The notes: generated by a model not told the origin, from the sequence alone. 64,000 bases of DNA from Chionoecetes opilio (GCA_016584305.1 JACEEZ010010017.1:350001-414000), one strand, 5' to 3'; positions 11,232 through 22,947 are shown, numbered from the stretch's first letter. Numbers and translations are program-made.

Positions 11232-11332
11232 GCATGGCCCTGGTGGCCCTCGCCCAGAGTGACAACAGAGCGGCCATACAGCGTGTGCAGGCCATGTGTG
11301 CCCCGCGGGACGGTGAGGAGAGGCTGCTGTGA
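11232..11332 (+). CDS. Possible small terminal exon, unidentified
   Basis: After an acceptor-like TTTCCTGCAG the frame reads MALVALAQSDNRAAIQRVQA and goes on to RDGEERLL before TGA at 11330-11332. It could alternatively splice out at GACG|GTGAGG (from 11312). Codon composition is GC-rich and protein-like, but no upstream exon or family was recognised. Confidence 0.25.
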
Positions 11333-11432
11333 CGGTGAGGCGGGGGGCGGGACACGCCGGCCCAAGGTGACTTCTCCCTGTGTATTGATTACCTGGGTCT
11401 GTTTGCATGGTGACAGCAGCGAGTGAAGCTCG

Positions 11433-11567
11433 GGTTATAATGGACGAAAACTGCGTGGTCGTTACCGCCTGTTACCACCTGAGTTTTCTATATTATTTTT
11501 GGTTATAATGGACGAAACTGCGCGGTCGCTACCGCCGTTACCACTTGCGTTTTCTATATTATTTTTT
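11433..11567. repeat. Two-copy 68-bp tandem duplication
   Basis: Units begin at 11433 and 11501 with GGTTATAATGGACGAAA and both end in TTTTCTATATTATTTTT. The same opening motif occurs inside the 53312-54107 palindrome on both arms. Confidence 0.85.
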
Positions 11568-11651
11568 GCTCAGAATACTGTAGTATTAATCCACTTCCGC
11601 ATAACCTTTAAAACATGGCAACATTTCGCTAGTGGGCTTTCGCTTGAAATT

Positions 11652-11960
11652 GTCTAGCCTCCTTTTAAAACTCCCTATTGACTTATTGACATATTGATTA
11701 ATGACTCCCTATTGACTAAAAACTCCCTATTAACGAAAAACTCCCTATTGACGAAAAACTCCCTATTAACTAAACACTATTGACGAAAAACTCCCTATTG
11801 ACGAAAAACTCCCTATTAACTAAAAACTCCCTATTGACGAAAAGCTCCCTATTGACAAAGGGATTAAAATTGGGACTGAATAAATAAGGTATCATGAACA
11901 TTGCATCCTCTAATTGTCTATCCTCCTATGAAAACTCCCTATTGACCTGACCCTCCCTAT
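11652..11960. repeat. Irregular 18-bp tandem array
   Basis: Many copies of ACTCCCTATTGACGAAAA and variants with TTAACTAAA, becoming sparse at the edges. Confidence 0.85.
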
Positions 11961-13319
11961 TGACCCTCACTCAGGAACCAGAGAATAGTGATTTGCGACA
12001 AGAAAGGTCACCCTATTGATTAGCAACTCATCAATAGTTTATCAGAATATAGTTTCATTTACCATTGTAAGACTGGTATAATTCTAAACTTTTTACCCTC
12101 CATTCTTTGGTGAGACACATTACAAGAACACAACTTAGCTAGCTGTTATGTAGTGGTTAGTGTGTATGTAACAATGGCTGATCCAACAACCTACACAACA
12201 TACTTAAAGCTGTGAGCCTGTTCATGTAAAAGTATGTAGTGTTGTGTAGCAGCAGTGAGTAGCCGTGGCGGTGACCAGCACTGATGCCGCCAATGTGTAC
12301 CCAGTACCCAGCACCTTCATCAGTAACCCTGGCAGCAGGGTCACTGCTACATGCAGGGCAGGTGCTGCTTGGCTCACAAGGTAAAATATCCAATATGAGG
12401 TCGGCTTTTTGTGTGTATGGGGGGGCGCTTATACAGGGTGATTCATGATATCAATATGTCTTACATAGGAATATTTTCAATTGTTAAATGTTTTAGTAAA
12501 TTTATTTATATTTTCTGTGGAAGGGCCTGGGACAATTGGCCCTTTACTCATGCCTAAGGCGCCTCCCACACGTGTGGGACTTACAAAAACACAGCAGTAT
12601 GTTCCCACACATATTCTATACAACTTGTAGGTTACACATCCTAGATATACAAAGTATATGAGGCATGAGCCTCAACAGGCACCACTATACAAATCCTGAT
12701 CGTGCCACCAGGGGCGAGGGCCAACCATCACAGCCCTCCAATGGTCCCAGCGGGCTTAAAACACCAAACCCTCATGGACGGCCACAGGCACTAGAGGCAC
12801 ATGCAAAGATATAATGGCAATGACTTAAAATGTGGTGGGAGTCTTGGTGAGTAAGGTGTGGATGCAGTGTGTAGGGTGGCTTGAGGCTCAGTCTTGGGTC
12901 CGGGCCACTGCACCAACACTCAGGTCAGGGTTTGCAATGGTATGAGACACTTTTTGGACACGCAGGACCTGCTACACTAACTACATCGTACAAGGGACTA
13001 CCCTTTGATATAAAGCCATACATAGAACCATAAAATAACCTCACCGTAATTTTTTACCGGTGTACTGTACTTAAATCAACCCAATTGTAACTTTTTGTAA
13101 TGGTGTGCAGTGCAGGTTCCTGTTCCTAGTTCCTTGGATTGGTAGTCTTCAGAATCCCCTGTTAGGCTTCAGTAGGCATAGTAATAATGATGTCAAGCTT
13201 CAAGATATAGGAGATGAGAGCTTGAAGATCTCTCCTCATTCCTGTGCCTGTCACTATCACTATCTTATATAGCTCCCCTTCCTCCCTCTAAAGCCACATC
13301 CCCCCACAGGACAACAACA
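11961..13319. other. Upstream region of the lectin gene; interspersed repeat at 12662-12750
   Basis: No exon was recognised. The segment at 12662-12750 (GCATGAGCCTC, then GGGCGAGGGCCAACCATCAC) also occurs at 55310-55400 and, in part and reversed, near 33640. The promoter of the lectin gene should lie towards 13100-13319, but I see no clear TATA box or initiator. Confidence 0.5.
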
Positions 13320-13553
13320 ATGGTGCCACAGCAGACACAGGCCACAGTGGTGCTGCTGATGATGCTGGCAGTGGCAAAGACTGTATCAGCCACCACCACC
13401 TTCCTGGCTGTGTCTCAGGACGCGGCGCCGCCCCCCTCGGCCGCCAACACCACGGCCGTCACCCGGGCTCAGTGTGGGAGGCTGTGCTTCGCTGCAACGG
13501 TTGAGCGCTGTCGAGCCTTTGTGTGGCGGCCTCCTGCTACTCTCCAAGGCAAG
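13320..13553 (+). CDS. Secreted C-type lectin, exon 1 (signal peptide and PAN-like region)
   Basis: First coding exon of a five-exon, 270-residue gene. ATG at 13320 was chosen because a hydrophobic signal peptide follows at once (VVLLMMLAVAKTVSA, predicted cleavage near residue 24). The mature start is a Ser/Thr/Pro/Ala stretch, then RAQCGRLCFAA and ERCRAFVW, a cysteine spacing like the PAN/apple fold; its matching cysteines (GRCELLRC) come from exon 2. The donor is AAG|GTGTGT in phase 0. The product is predicted to be secreted and to bind carbohydrate through the domain encoded by exons 3-5. Crustacean C-type lectins are commonly pattern-recognition proteins of haemolymph, but that role is inference here. 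Confidence 0.8.
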
Positions 13554-13631
13554 GTGTGTGTGGGGGGATGTGCCCTGGCCTCATAACCTCACTGACGGCT
13601 GTCGTAAATCTTAACTCAATTCTAATACTCT

Positions 13632-14835
13632 ATGCATATTTGAAAAATATAATATTTTGATATATGCATATTTGAAAAATATTATATTTTGAAATATACA
13701 TATATGAAAAATATAATATTTTGAAAATTATATACATGCAGTATTTGAAATATTAGTTTTGAATATGATATTTAGAAATTATATTTCAAATGCTATTGAG
13801 AAATGCATATTTGAAAATGTAATATTTCAAATAGGCTTTAAAATATAATATTTGAAGGCTTTGAAAATGTAATATTTGAATGGCATATTGCAAAATATAA
13901 TATTTTGAAATAGGCATTTGAACATGTAATATTGAATAGGCCATATTGAAAAATAAATTGAATAGGCCATATATGAAAACAGTATATTTTGAATATGCTT
14001 ATGAAAAATGATACTGATTGAAAATGATATAGAAAAATATAATATTGTGAATATGCATATTGAGAAATATAATTTTTGAATATGCCATATATGAGAAATA
14101 TAATTTTGAGCATATGCTATATGAAATATAATTATTTGAAATATGCAATCATGAAATATAATATTTTGGAATATGCCATATATGGAAATATAATCATTGA
14201 ATATGCTATGTAAAAATATAATATTTTGAAATATGCATATTTGAAAAATGTAATATTTTGAAATAGGCATATTTGAAAAATATAATATTTTGAAATATCA
14301 TATATGAAAATATAATATTTTGAAAGCATATATGAAATATAATATTTGAAATATGCATATATGAAAAATATATATTTTGAAATATGCATATTTGAAAATA
14401 TAATATTTTGAAATATGCATATGAAAATATAATATTAAAATGATATGAAAATATATTTTGAAATATGCATATTTGAAAAATATAATATTTTCAAATAGGC
14501 ATATTTGAAAAATATAATATTTTGAAATAGGCATATTTGAAAAATGTAATATTTTGAAATAGGCATATTTGAAAAATATAATATTTTGAAATATGGCATA
14601 TATGAAAAATATAATATTTTGAAATATGCATATATGAAAAATATAATATTTTGAAATATGCATATATGAAAAATATAATATTTTGAAATATGCATATATG
14701 AAAAATATAATATTTTGAAATATGCATAGATGAAAAATATAATATTTTGAAATATGCATAGATGAAAAATATAATATTTTGAAATATGCATATATGAAAA
14801 ATATAATATTTTGAAATATGCATAGATGAAAAATA
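13632..14835. repeat. 32-bp AT satellite array in lectin intron 1
   Basis: About 1.2 kb of the same 32-bp unit as at 110-475, in the opposite orientation (AATATTTTGAAATATGCATA core). It is degenerate on the left (13632-14340) and nearly homogeneous on the right (about 14460-14835). Long minus-strand open frames through it are repeat artefacts. Confidence 0.95.
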
Positions 14836-15805
14836 TATAGGCTATTCCCCCCCACACACACAACACAATCATTTATTTCACACACATCACACAATCATGG
14901 CTTAGATAACGTTACAAGTCAATAATTATTAGTCAAAGGCCAACAGGTCAGGGCGTGGGAAGGAAATAAGGGAAAGGTTTAGTGTTTCGAAGCAGTGTTG
15001 AACCAAGTTGATCTGCTTGAGTATTCTGGAACGAGCGTCAGTCGAGGGCGCGCCAGCGCTCAGGGAGGGTGTGTGTGCAGGGCAGGCAGCTGGCAGCAGG
15101 CAGAAAGACGTGTGTGTGCAGGCAGCTGGGAGGAGGTAGGACATGAATTTTGTCCAAACAACACTTTATTTTGTTGCTGTTCTTCATATTTCTGCAACAT
15201 AAGGTAATAAAGAGAGAAAGGGAGGGAGTGGGAGAGAGAGTGAGAGGAATGAGTGGGCCGTGGTGGATCTAGGGGGTGGCCACGGGCCAGGCCAGCCCTC
15301 AAATCTCATTGGCCCCCCAGCCAGATCTGAGTCAGAGGTCTAAGGAAAATTCAAGCATTTCTTTATAATGGCTATGCCCTGGCCACCCCACACTAGTCCA
15401 GCCTTGGCCACCCATGTCACCATGTCCTGGCGGCGCCGCTGTGAGAGGGAGGGAGAGCTTACGTGTGATTTGAGGTTGTTTAGTCCTCTCTGCAAAATTG
15501 CCTCGTTATCTTTCTAACTTATATAACGTCAGATCGGCTGTAGCCAGTGGCGTAGCTAGGGGGGGGGGGGGCCGCGTGGTGCTTGCCAGGAATATCGACA
15601 CGTTATCAATTGAATTGTGAAGAAAACTTGCATTTTCATAACTCGTCAGAAATTTTTTATTTAATTAATTTGCAAATGGTTGAAATGTTTAGCTAATGCT
15701 GAGTTTTTGGATGAGAGGTTATGGTGTAGCATGATCCAGTGCTTCCCTTGCTGTGATCCCTCTGAGACACCCACATGTACTGATGAAGTCCCTGTTTTTG
15801 TGCAG

Positions 15806-15971
15806 GCCACCACTTCTAACATCAGCACCAGTGAGGGCAGTGAGGGCAGGTGTGAGCTGCTACGCTGCCTGCCTCACCCCGCCTCCCTCACCCCAGCCCC
15901 CGGCGCTCAGCTGTTTGTGGCCAAGACAGCCGACTCCCGCAGGCCTCCCCCGGCCTTCACGCCAAGCCTAG
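15806..15971 (+). CDS. C-type lectin, exon 2 (linker)
   Basis: Starts after TTTTTGTGCAG in phase 0 with exon 1 and ends CCTAG|GTGAGG in phase 1. It encodes ATTSNISTSEGSEGRCELLR, then CLPHP, a second strand-like segment (AQLFVAKTADS) and a proline-rich linker. The two cysteines of RCELLRC probably complete the PAN-like region of exon 1. Confidence 0.75.
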
Positions 15972-16143
15972 GTGAGGCACTTGTACACACTGGCTCATGA
16001 TGAACTTTTGCTTTGAAAACACTGCATGATGACTTGGTGACTCATAATAAGGGAGCAAATGTCTTGGTATAATGGTATTTGAACAGGCAGGAACAGAGAA
16101 AGTTTATTTAATTACCTAACGCTGATGCCCCGGTGCCGGACAG

Positions 16144-16265
16144 TGCCGAGCGGCTACTCCATGGCCTGCACCTTTGCCTTCCATGTGTTCCCGGGACCCC
16201 GGCTAGGCCAGTGGCAGGCCGGCAGACGCTGTGCACAGGACGGAGCAAGGCTGGCTGTGTTCAAG
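16144..16265 (+). CDS. C-type lectin, exon 3 (start of lectin domain)
   Basis: Starts after GCCGGACAG; the split codon completes valine 134. It encodes GYSMACTFAFHVFPG, then QWQAGRRCAQDGARLAVF, the first half of a C-type lectin domain. Cys163 is the first member of the long disulfide. The donor AAG|GTGTGTGTGTG opens straight into a GT microsatellite. Phase 0 at the end. Confidence 0.85.
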
Positions 16266-16473
16266 GTGTGTGTGTGTGTATGTGTTTGTGTGTGTTTGTT
16301 TGTGTGATGGAGTTGAATAATCATATGATAGGCAATTTGAATTATGGGATGGCTCATACAAATAGGAATAGAGTGTTTATGAAAGATACAGGAATGCCCT
16401 GTCGGTGCCATGACTTCTACTTCACTTGTATCTTTTCCTCTTATTCTATTCCCCTGCATCCTCTTCCTTGTAG

Positions 16474-16585
16474 AGCCTTGAGGAAGAAGAGTCCGTCAGT
16501 GTGGCCGTCCAAACCTCTGAACCTTACTGGATTGGCCTGACGGACCGCCAAAGGGAAGGCGTGTGGCGCTGGGCAGACAGTGACC
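16474..16585 (+). CDS. C-type lectin, exon 4 (WIGL segment)
   Basis: Starts after CTTCCTTGTAG in phase 0 and ends GACC|GTGAGT in phase 1. It encodes SLEEEESVSVAVQTSEPYW followed by IGLTDRQREGVWRWADSD. The WIGL motif (residues 193-196) is the hydrophobic core signature of C-type lectin domains. Confidence 0.9.
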
Positions 16586-16763
16586 GTGAGTGTGATAGTG
16601 TGAAGTGTGACTTCAGGATAATTAGATGGTGGAGGAAAATAAGAAAAATTAATATGGATAGGTTGAGGAATATGAGGAAATAATGCTTTACGTTATACTA
16701 GTTACTTGTTGAGTTGGGTGACAAATGTGTTTTTATCAGTGATTTGCTTTGATGGTTCTTCAG

Positions 16764-16942
16764 GGACCAAGCTGACGTACAGTAACTGGGAGCGTGGGGA
16801 GCCCAACAACTACCGGCGTGGCAGGAGGGACCAGGACTGTGTGGCGCTGTACGAGGGGCGCTGGAACGACCTCCAGTGCCGGGACGCCCTGCCCTTCGTC
16901 TGCCAGGTGCCGCTGCTGCACCGCCTCCCAGGGCTCAGGTGA
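16764..16942 (+). CDS. C-type lectin, exon 5 (sugar-binding loop and stop)
   Basis: Starts after GGTTCTTCAG; the split codon completes arginine 212. It encodes SNWERGEPNN with the EPN motif at residues 224-226, which in the family coordinates calcium and favours mannose-type sugars, then WND at 245-247, the second calcium-site motif. Cys237-Cys250 and Cys163-Cys258 fit the canonical disulfides. The frame ends LHRLPGLR with TGA at 16940-16942. Splicing at CTCAG|GTGACG to a further exon cannot be excluded. Confidence 0.9.
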
Positions 16943-17720
16943 CGCCGCCCGCCTGGCTCTTGAAGGTAGTTATTCTACAGTACTTTTTATTTCTAGATCT
17001 CTCCTCCAGTGTTGACTTGACTATTAGTTCCTTTAGGGTTAGCGTAGTAGTACATATGTTACTTTTATGTTTCAGGAACTACCTCGTGTAGGTCTCGCGG
17101 CCTCTTGTAGCTTCCTTATTATTTTATGTTCTTTGCTGCCACGGGCATCTTGGCATTTCACAAATAGCTCTTGTTTTATAGACTGCATTCCTTACCGATT
17201 GTTTTTGTAACGACAAGTTAAACTTAAAACTTAGCAAACCATAGTAACATTATATATGGCTGATTTAATTTTCATGTTAAAATATTGTTCATTCATTATG
17301 AAAACTAAACCTAAAATTGGCCCAGCTTGGCTATAAAATGCCTCTGACTGGGCAGAATCTGATGTTAATGTTTGCAAATGTTGAGGCTGAACAAAGTGCA
17401 TGAAAGGGAGCAAATGTCTTGGTATAATGGTATTTTAAGAGGCAGGAACAGAGAAAGACAGTTTATTTAATTAACTAACTTTACAGTGGTGGTGATGATG
17501 ATGGTTGTAGCAGCGCGGACAGCAGCCAGCGTCCTGCCGGGCTGTAGCGGCCACGGGACCACCTTGCTGCACACCACCACACAGCAGCCGAAGGGTGTGC
17601 TGAATGGTCCAGCAACATGATATGCATGAGTTTATTTATAGTCACTTCACCAGGGACGCACCAAGGGGTGTAAGAATGGGGGGGGGACAGGTAAATATGG
17701 AGGTATATATTCACTCTCAA
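16943..17720. other. Downstream of the lectin gene; repeated segments
   Basis: No gene seen. The segment 17406-17482 is a direct repeat of 16051-16123 (AGCAAATGTCTTGGTATAAT). The segment 17073-17120 (TGTAGGTCTCGCGGCCTCTT) matches 21088-21140 and, inverted, 25905-25935, an interspersed repeat. No convincing AATAAA was located close to the stop. Confidence 0.55.
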
Positions 17721-17996
17721 GGCTGCTTCAGTTAGGATGCAACCAGCATCTTGTTTCCACGCTGAGTGTTGTTGTTGTGTTGGATCTCGGACCTAGAGTG
17801 ATTTGTACCATCTATTTATGCGAGTAGCTGTGTGCTAATACCTCCTACAAAAAGACTAGGGCAAGTCTTTTGTAAGAATCAGAAGCACACAATATTCCCA
17901 TAAATAAATGGTACAAATCACTCCGAGGTCACAGATCCAACACAACAACACTCAACGTGGAAACAAGACGCTGATTTGCTCCTAACTGACGCAGCC
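17721..17996. mobile_element. 276-bp fold-back MITE
   Basis: Long imperfect inverted repeat. The left end GGCTGCTTCAGTTAGGATGC matches the complement of the right end, and internal blocks TTGTTTCCACG, GTGTTGGATCT and GATTTGTACCAT recur inverted. It has no coding capacity. Confidence 0.8.
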
Positions 17997-18354
17997 GTCG
18001 CCTTCAGCTCCCGCGCCTTAATACTTGACCCTCAAGAACACCAATCCTTCTTCACCACAGTAATGCACAATCACTAAATATAGACATCCAAGTTTTAGGT
18101 CCACAGTTGAGATGAACATGTGTATGTGATGTTACATAAATACTTTGATTCAAGCAGTCAGTTACTTGCCCTTATAGATTTAAACAGGTTGGTTTGGGTC
18201 TAATCTACAACTCAGATGACAGCTCTCACAGTCTAGAGCTACATAATGCTATTTTGGCACCAAGAGCAGATTGTGAAAATAATCTACATATTTTAAGTAC
18301 ATACTAATAAACACTGAAAAAGTGTATCAAAATCCGACTACAGCAGCCTTAAGC

Positions 18355-18684
18355 CAGGGTCACACAGGGATATTTTCTGGCATCTTTTGGTATGTTGCTG
18401 CCAAGAGATGCCCGCAGTGGTGGCAAAAAAATGAGCGTTTCGGCACAAGGTTTTTCGGCTACGACCGTCTTCTGCCGGCATCTTCCGGGACCCAAACCAA
18501 ACAAACACTACAGCAGACGGCTTGCACGATCCATAGTGTTTGTTTGGTCGCGGGTCCCGGAAGATCCTAGGAAAAGATGGTCGTTGCCGAGTGTGCCGAA
18601 ACGCGATTTTTTTTTGCCACCACTACGGGCATCTCTTGGCAGCAAAATACCAAAAGGTGCCGGAAAATATCCCCGTGAAATGGC
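18355..18684. mobile_element. About 330-bp fold-back MITE
   Basis: Inverted arms carry GGGATATTTTC, GCCAAGAGATGCCCG, GTTTCGGCAC, ATCTTCCGGGACCC and AACAAACACTA with complements on the right. The left end reads CAGGGTCACACAGGG. The family was not identified. Confidence 0.8.
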
Positions 18685-20367
18685 TTTGTACATGATGTTC
18701 CTTCCTGTTGACAGATTAAACTTTAGACTCCTGAGCTACCTAACAATGTGTGCCTGGCTGGCTGACAAAGCAGACACAGCTTGTGACTTCTGAATGACAT
18801 CTTCTGACGCAATCAACATCTGCTTGTATTGTAACAAAACACACACACACAGGACACACCCTGGTACCTGTTTATAAGTATTACAAGGACATTCACTAAT
18901 TACTTCCACGTGACACTTCTTGGGATGTTTGTGGGATTTTCATGTACCCAGGCAAACTGTTAATCCCAAACACTAAATGACTTCCTCTTTGATCAGATTT
19001 ATGCTTTGTTCTTTGTGGCCCAAGCTTTCTCTCGTGCACATCCTGTCCACGGTAACCGAGAGCGAGGCTTTCCGAGCTAGTACACACCCTGACTGGCGTC
19101 TCATCACTAGTGCTGTGGTGGCCGTCTGCCTGTCACTCACTGCAAACACTGTGCTTCAGCCTGACCTACACCTAGAGCTTTGACATGATGATTATGAACC
19201 TGAGATAGTGCAATAAACAACGTGCGAGTAGGATGGCCTGGCCACAGCGGCCTAGACTTGGCCGGGCGTCACACACACTGCCTCCACTGCACTTGCTGAC
19301 CAAAGTAGTAAACGACCACTCGACAAAAGGATTGTGAAAATGACCTACATATTTTAAGTACATACTAATAATAAACACTGAAAAAGTGTATCAAAATCCT
19401 AAATAACACAGAGGTATGGAAAGTCTGGGAAGGTGACCCCCAGGGGCCCATACCGAGTGGTCCCTCCAAGTCACGGTATCACAATATGATTTAAACATAA
19501 TTGCCGGGCGGCCCGGCCAGCATCCAGGAGTACACGAGTAACGCTTCCCGGCAGCAGCAGCGCAGCACACGACGGCCGCCGCCGCCGCCACAACCCATGC
19601 TGACTAATCCTAATGCATTTTAACACTTTGGTAGTAATAACATAAGATTCATTCACAAACAATGGTATAAATAAAGATATAAAACTAAACTTTTTATGAT
19701 ACATCCTTAACACGTACACGGGCCGAGGCCAGTCATAAAGCAGCCCACCTTCCAGCCCACCGTGGCCGCCGGGCACACCACCAAGGTCCTGTGCTGCTCA
19801 CGGGAAGAAATGTTTACACCCATCAGTGAGAAACTTTGACTGCCAGATATGCAACATTACAAGTGCTCTTCACAGAGCTCTGGAGAGAACCTTCTCCTAT
19901 CAGACTGTTCCCACATCCATCCGTTGCAGGAAAATCCTGCACACTTTTCAGAGGTTGGGTATCACCTCGGCAGGTGTTGGGGGGAAGACAGCAGGCGGTG
20001 ACACACCGCCTGCTGTCCTGACGCCACGCCTGTCCTGGTGTTTCATTGATTACGGCTCACACTCACACATCATGAACTCACACCTTCTATGAATTAAAAC
20101 TTATAAACTTTTCCAACGTACACCTATATACACTATCTACACACAGACACTCCACAAAGCCATTAATTACACCCAGTGGCAATACAAGTTCCTCACTCTG
20201 CAACACCACCACAGTGAAGCTGCACCATACACCCCGCAACCACCGGCCAGAGCAGCACACACCAACCTTGTACGACTTTGAGCAAAGATACACAGGTGAG
20301 GCGAGGAAGGGAAGGGTGCCTTGAAGGAACTGGAAAACATTGACAACAGAGACTTGCATAAAAGTCT
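18685..20367. other. Unassigned stretch, perhaps 3' part of the LMBR1-like gene
   Basis: GC-rich patches occur at 19500-19600 and 19710-19800, and a perfect 13-bp-arm hairpin at 19987-20017 (GACAGCAGGCGGT and complement). The segment 19330-19399 repeats 18269-18335 directly (CTACATATTTTAAGTACATA). The missing last LMBR1 exon may lie between here and 22790, but I could not identify it. Confidence 0.45.
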
Positions 20368-20379
20368 TTGGTTACAAGA

Positions 20380-20411
<32 letters not shown>

Positions 20412-21696
20412 GTGTGTTGTTTTGTGTGTGTGGTGTGTGTGTGTAATGTGGATTGGTAACTACAGACTCACAAAGACAAAAAATCCTGGAGTTCACCCTC
20501 TGTGGGGCTTTCAACTGCAGAGCTCAGCAGTGATTATGAAAATGACAGAACATGCACTGCCCGGGCTCCTTAGGGGAGGGGGGGGGTGCAGCACGGCACA
20601 GCACAGCATTGCAGCACACGGCACACAGCTGACGCCACAACACAGGGAAATGAAGGGAGGGAGATGCAAGACTCGGCCAGGGATCCACCGGCCCCTATTC
20701 CTTTCCTCCTCTTCTTCTTCTTCCTCCTTCATCTATTTATATTTCTTCCTTTCCTCCTCCTCTTCTTGGCAAAACCCTTGGTGCAAATCCCTGGATGGAC
20801 ATTCTTTCTTTGCATAATTTATTTTGGACATCCATTTAATCACTCAAATCAAGAGTGTCCCGACGGCAAGGGTCAAGAAGGTGTGCCAGGGAGGAGAGTT
20901 CAGCCCGACCGACACAACACTCAAACCTCTGTGGCGGAGCAAACGGGAATGCACGTAACTTATCACAATCAATAAATATTACGACTACCTTGGGTCTGGC
21001 TGAACACTTCCTCCCGCCCACACTTACCGGACCGAAGCCACAGTCATGGTAGATGTAGTCAGTGGATGTAGGTAGTGTTAAGTAACAGGAACTACCACGT
21101 GTAGGTCTCACTGCCTCTTGTAGCTTCCTTATTTTCTTGTGTCCTTCCTTATTTCGTCCTTCCTTATTTTCTTATGTTCTTCCTTATTTTCTTATGTCTT
21201 TCCTTATTTCCTTATTTTGTCCTTCCTTATTTTCTTGTGTTCTTTCACTCCAGGCAACAAAACACTCGTCCGTCTCCTGTGCCGCCAACATCCTTTATGA
21301 GACTCTGTTCATTTTCACTCACTTGGGGTATTTGCAACACCTAGAGAGGGAGCACAGTGAGAGGAGGTGGATGTGCGACTCCCCTTCCTCCTCTCTTCCT
21401 TCCTCTCTCACCCACTTCACTCCTCTTTGATGTTGCATGTGTTCATGACATGTGCGGGAAGCCTGAAGGTCTCGCGCTTCACCATCGTCATCGCCAACAA
21501 CTTGAACCTAAAACCATCACACTATTAAGCAAATGAGACAACGTAATTTTAAGATTAATATTAGTCATTAAATTGCATAAAAATACATATTTGTATCTAC
21601 TAATTTTGCAAATATAGATGTAGCAAATATCATCTATGTAGCTATTTATGGACAGCTATTTATAGATGCGAATTAAACTGTAAAAAGGTGTATAGA
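20368..21696. other. Unassigned stretch with GT tract and interspersed repeat
   Basis: (GT)n at 20382-20445, a CCT/CTT-rich run at 20702-20766, and the interspersed repeat at 21088-21250 (TAGGTCTCACTGCCTCTTGT) ending in a TCCTTATTTT array. No exon supported. Confidence 0.5.
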
Positions 21697-21804
21697 CAGT
21701 AAAACCTCGTATTCGGACACTCATTATTCGGACTTTGACATTATTTGGACCTCCTCTTTTTTTCTTTCTTTTTTATTTTAGGGGTTGAAATTTCCTAGCC
21801 AAGA

Positions 21805-21896
<92 letters not shown>

Positions 21897-22056
21897 TTTT
21901 TTTTTTTTTTTTTTTTTTTTAAGGGGTTGAAATTTCCTAACTTTTTTTTTTTTACATATCTAAATACCCCCATATATAATCCCCCCATTATTCTGATCCT
22001 TGCATTACTCGGACCACTCCTTGGCCCAATTAGTCCCAATATGAGAGGTTTTACTG
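21697..22056. mobile_element. pogo/Tigger-like MITE, copy 1
   Basis: Terminal inverted repeats CAGTAAAACCTCGTATTCGG and its complement (GAGGTTTTACTG). Subterminal blocks contain TTCGGAC repeats. The middle holds an (ATT)n and poly-T expansion (21810-21920). No coding sequence. Confidence 0.8.
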
Positions 22057-22207
22057 TACTTCAATTTGCAGTAAAAAAACAACATATTTGCGGTACGGTA
22101 TATAGCATTAAAATAAGTAACTGTCCATGTAGTCTATATAGCTTAATGATAATAAAACTGAACCTAAAGTCATCACAATATTAAGCAAAATAAAACTATG
22201 TCTATAG

Positions 22208-22440
22208 CTACTCTGGGGTTTTTTTAACGAGGTGAAAAATGCTGCCCCCTTGCTGCTTACTGAATGATATTTGATGCCAGGAGAAGGGAATACTACACTT
22301 CTTCATAATTTCAGCTGTATTTAATCAGTCGACCATATTATCAGGTAAAAAGAGGCATCATTGTAAGCATGGATAAGATAAGATAGAATAACGATAGAGA
22401 GCCTAAGATAGAATTGAATTTTCGCCTCGGTAAAAAAAAA
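22208..22440. mobile_element. MITE copy related to 52735-52950
   Basis: Imperfect inverted ends with TTTTTTAACGAGG and CCTCGGTAAAAA. Internal blocks ATATTTGATGCCAGGAGAAG and GAATACTACACTTCTTC appear inverted at 52735-52950. Confidence 0.65.
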
Positions 22441-22521
22441 TAGACTATAGGTTATTTCATGCATTAATCACGACTAAAAATTTACACCACTACCATGACA
22501 AGGGGTTTACATAGATGATAA

Positions 22522-22733
22522 TTAACCCCTTCACTCCCAGATCTTTCCTTTACTATAAAAAATTGTCTGTCATTAGCCATAAAATTACGAAAAGAAACTG
22601 AATATACCAAATGAGTTAGTGGACAAGGATACTAAACAGGTCATAGCTATAAAACATTGCTTATATTCACTAAAAATCGTCTAATGGCACCCAAATTACA
22701 ATGGAAATTACGTTGTGGGTCTCCAGGGGTTAA
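22522..22733. mobile_element. piggyBac-like MITE, copy 1
   Basis: Flanked by TTAA on both sides, with ends CCCCTTCACTCCC and GGGG. The interior (GGTCATAGCTATAAAACATT) is about 90 percent identical by eye to the element at 57765-57981. TTAA target sites are characteristic of the piggyBac superfamily. Confidence 0.8.
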
Positions 22734-22790
22734 TCGCGGCTGAACATTCACACCACCACCATGACCGGGGGGGGGGATCCGAGCACCCAC

Positions 22791-22947
22791 CTTATGTAGA
22801 TCTCGTGCCTGATGGTGGCCGTGAACTTCTTGACGAGGCACCAGGCGGCGGCGGAGGCGAAGAGAGCGTTGTAGCCGAGCACAATCGAGAAGCTGCCGAG
22901 CCAACTGATCTTGCCAAAGTCACCCAGCAAGTCAAAGTTGGTGATGC
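22791..22947 (-). CDS. LMBR1: LMBR1-like, exon encoding the last membrane helix
   Basis: Acceptor CCCCGGCAG at the high end and donor ATAAG|GTGGGT at the low end, in phase with the exon at 23758. It reads ITNFDLLGDFGKISWLG, then SFSIVLGYNALFASAAAW and CLVKKFTATIRHEIYIR. The block FDLLGDFG followed by WLG and a helix ending CLVKKFT is highly characteristic of LMBR1. It ends in phase 2, so at least one more exon follows towards lower coordinates; it was not recognised. Confidence 0.9.

Noticed and set aside
13827..14894. Several 85-198 codon frames rich in Ile, Phe, Tyr and Lys
   Set aside because: Product of the 32-bp AT satellite, whose period makes all three frames open.
20836..21111. Minus-strand frame as the missing last LMBR1 exon
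   Set aside because: There is a donor-like CCG|GTAAGT near 21030, but no suitable acceptor, and the frame does not resemble the LMBR1 C-terminus.
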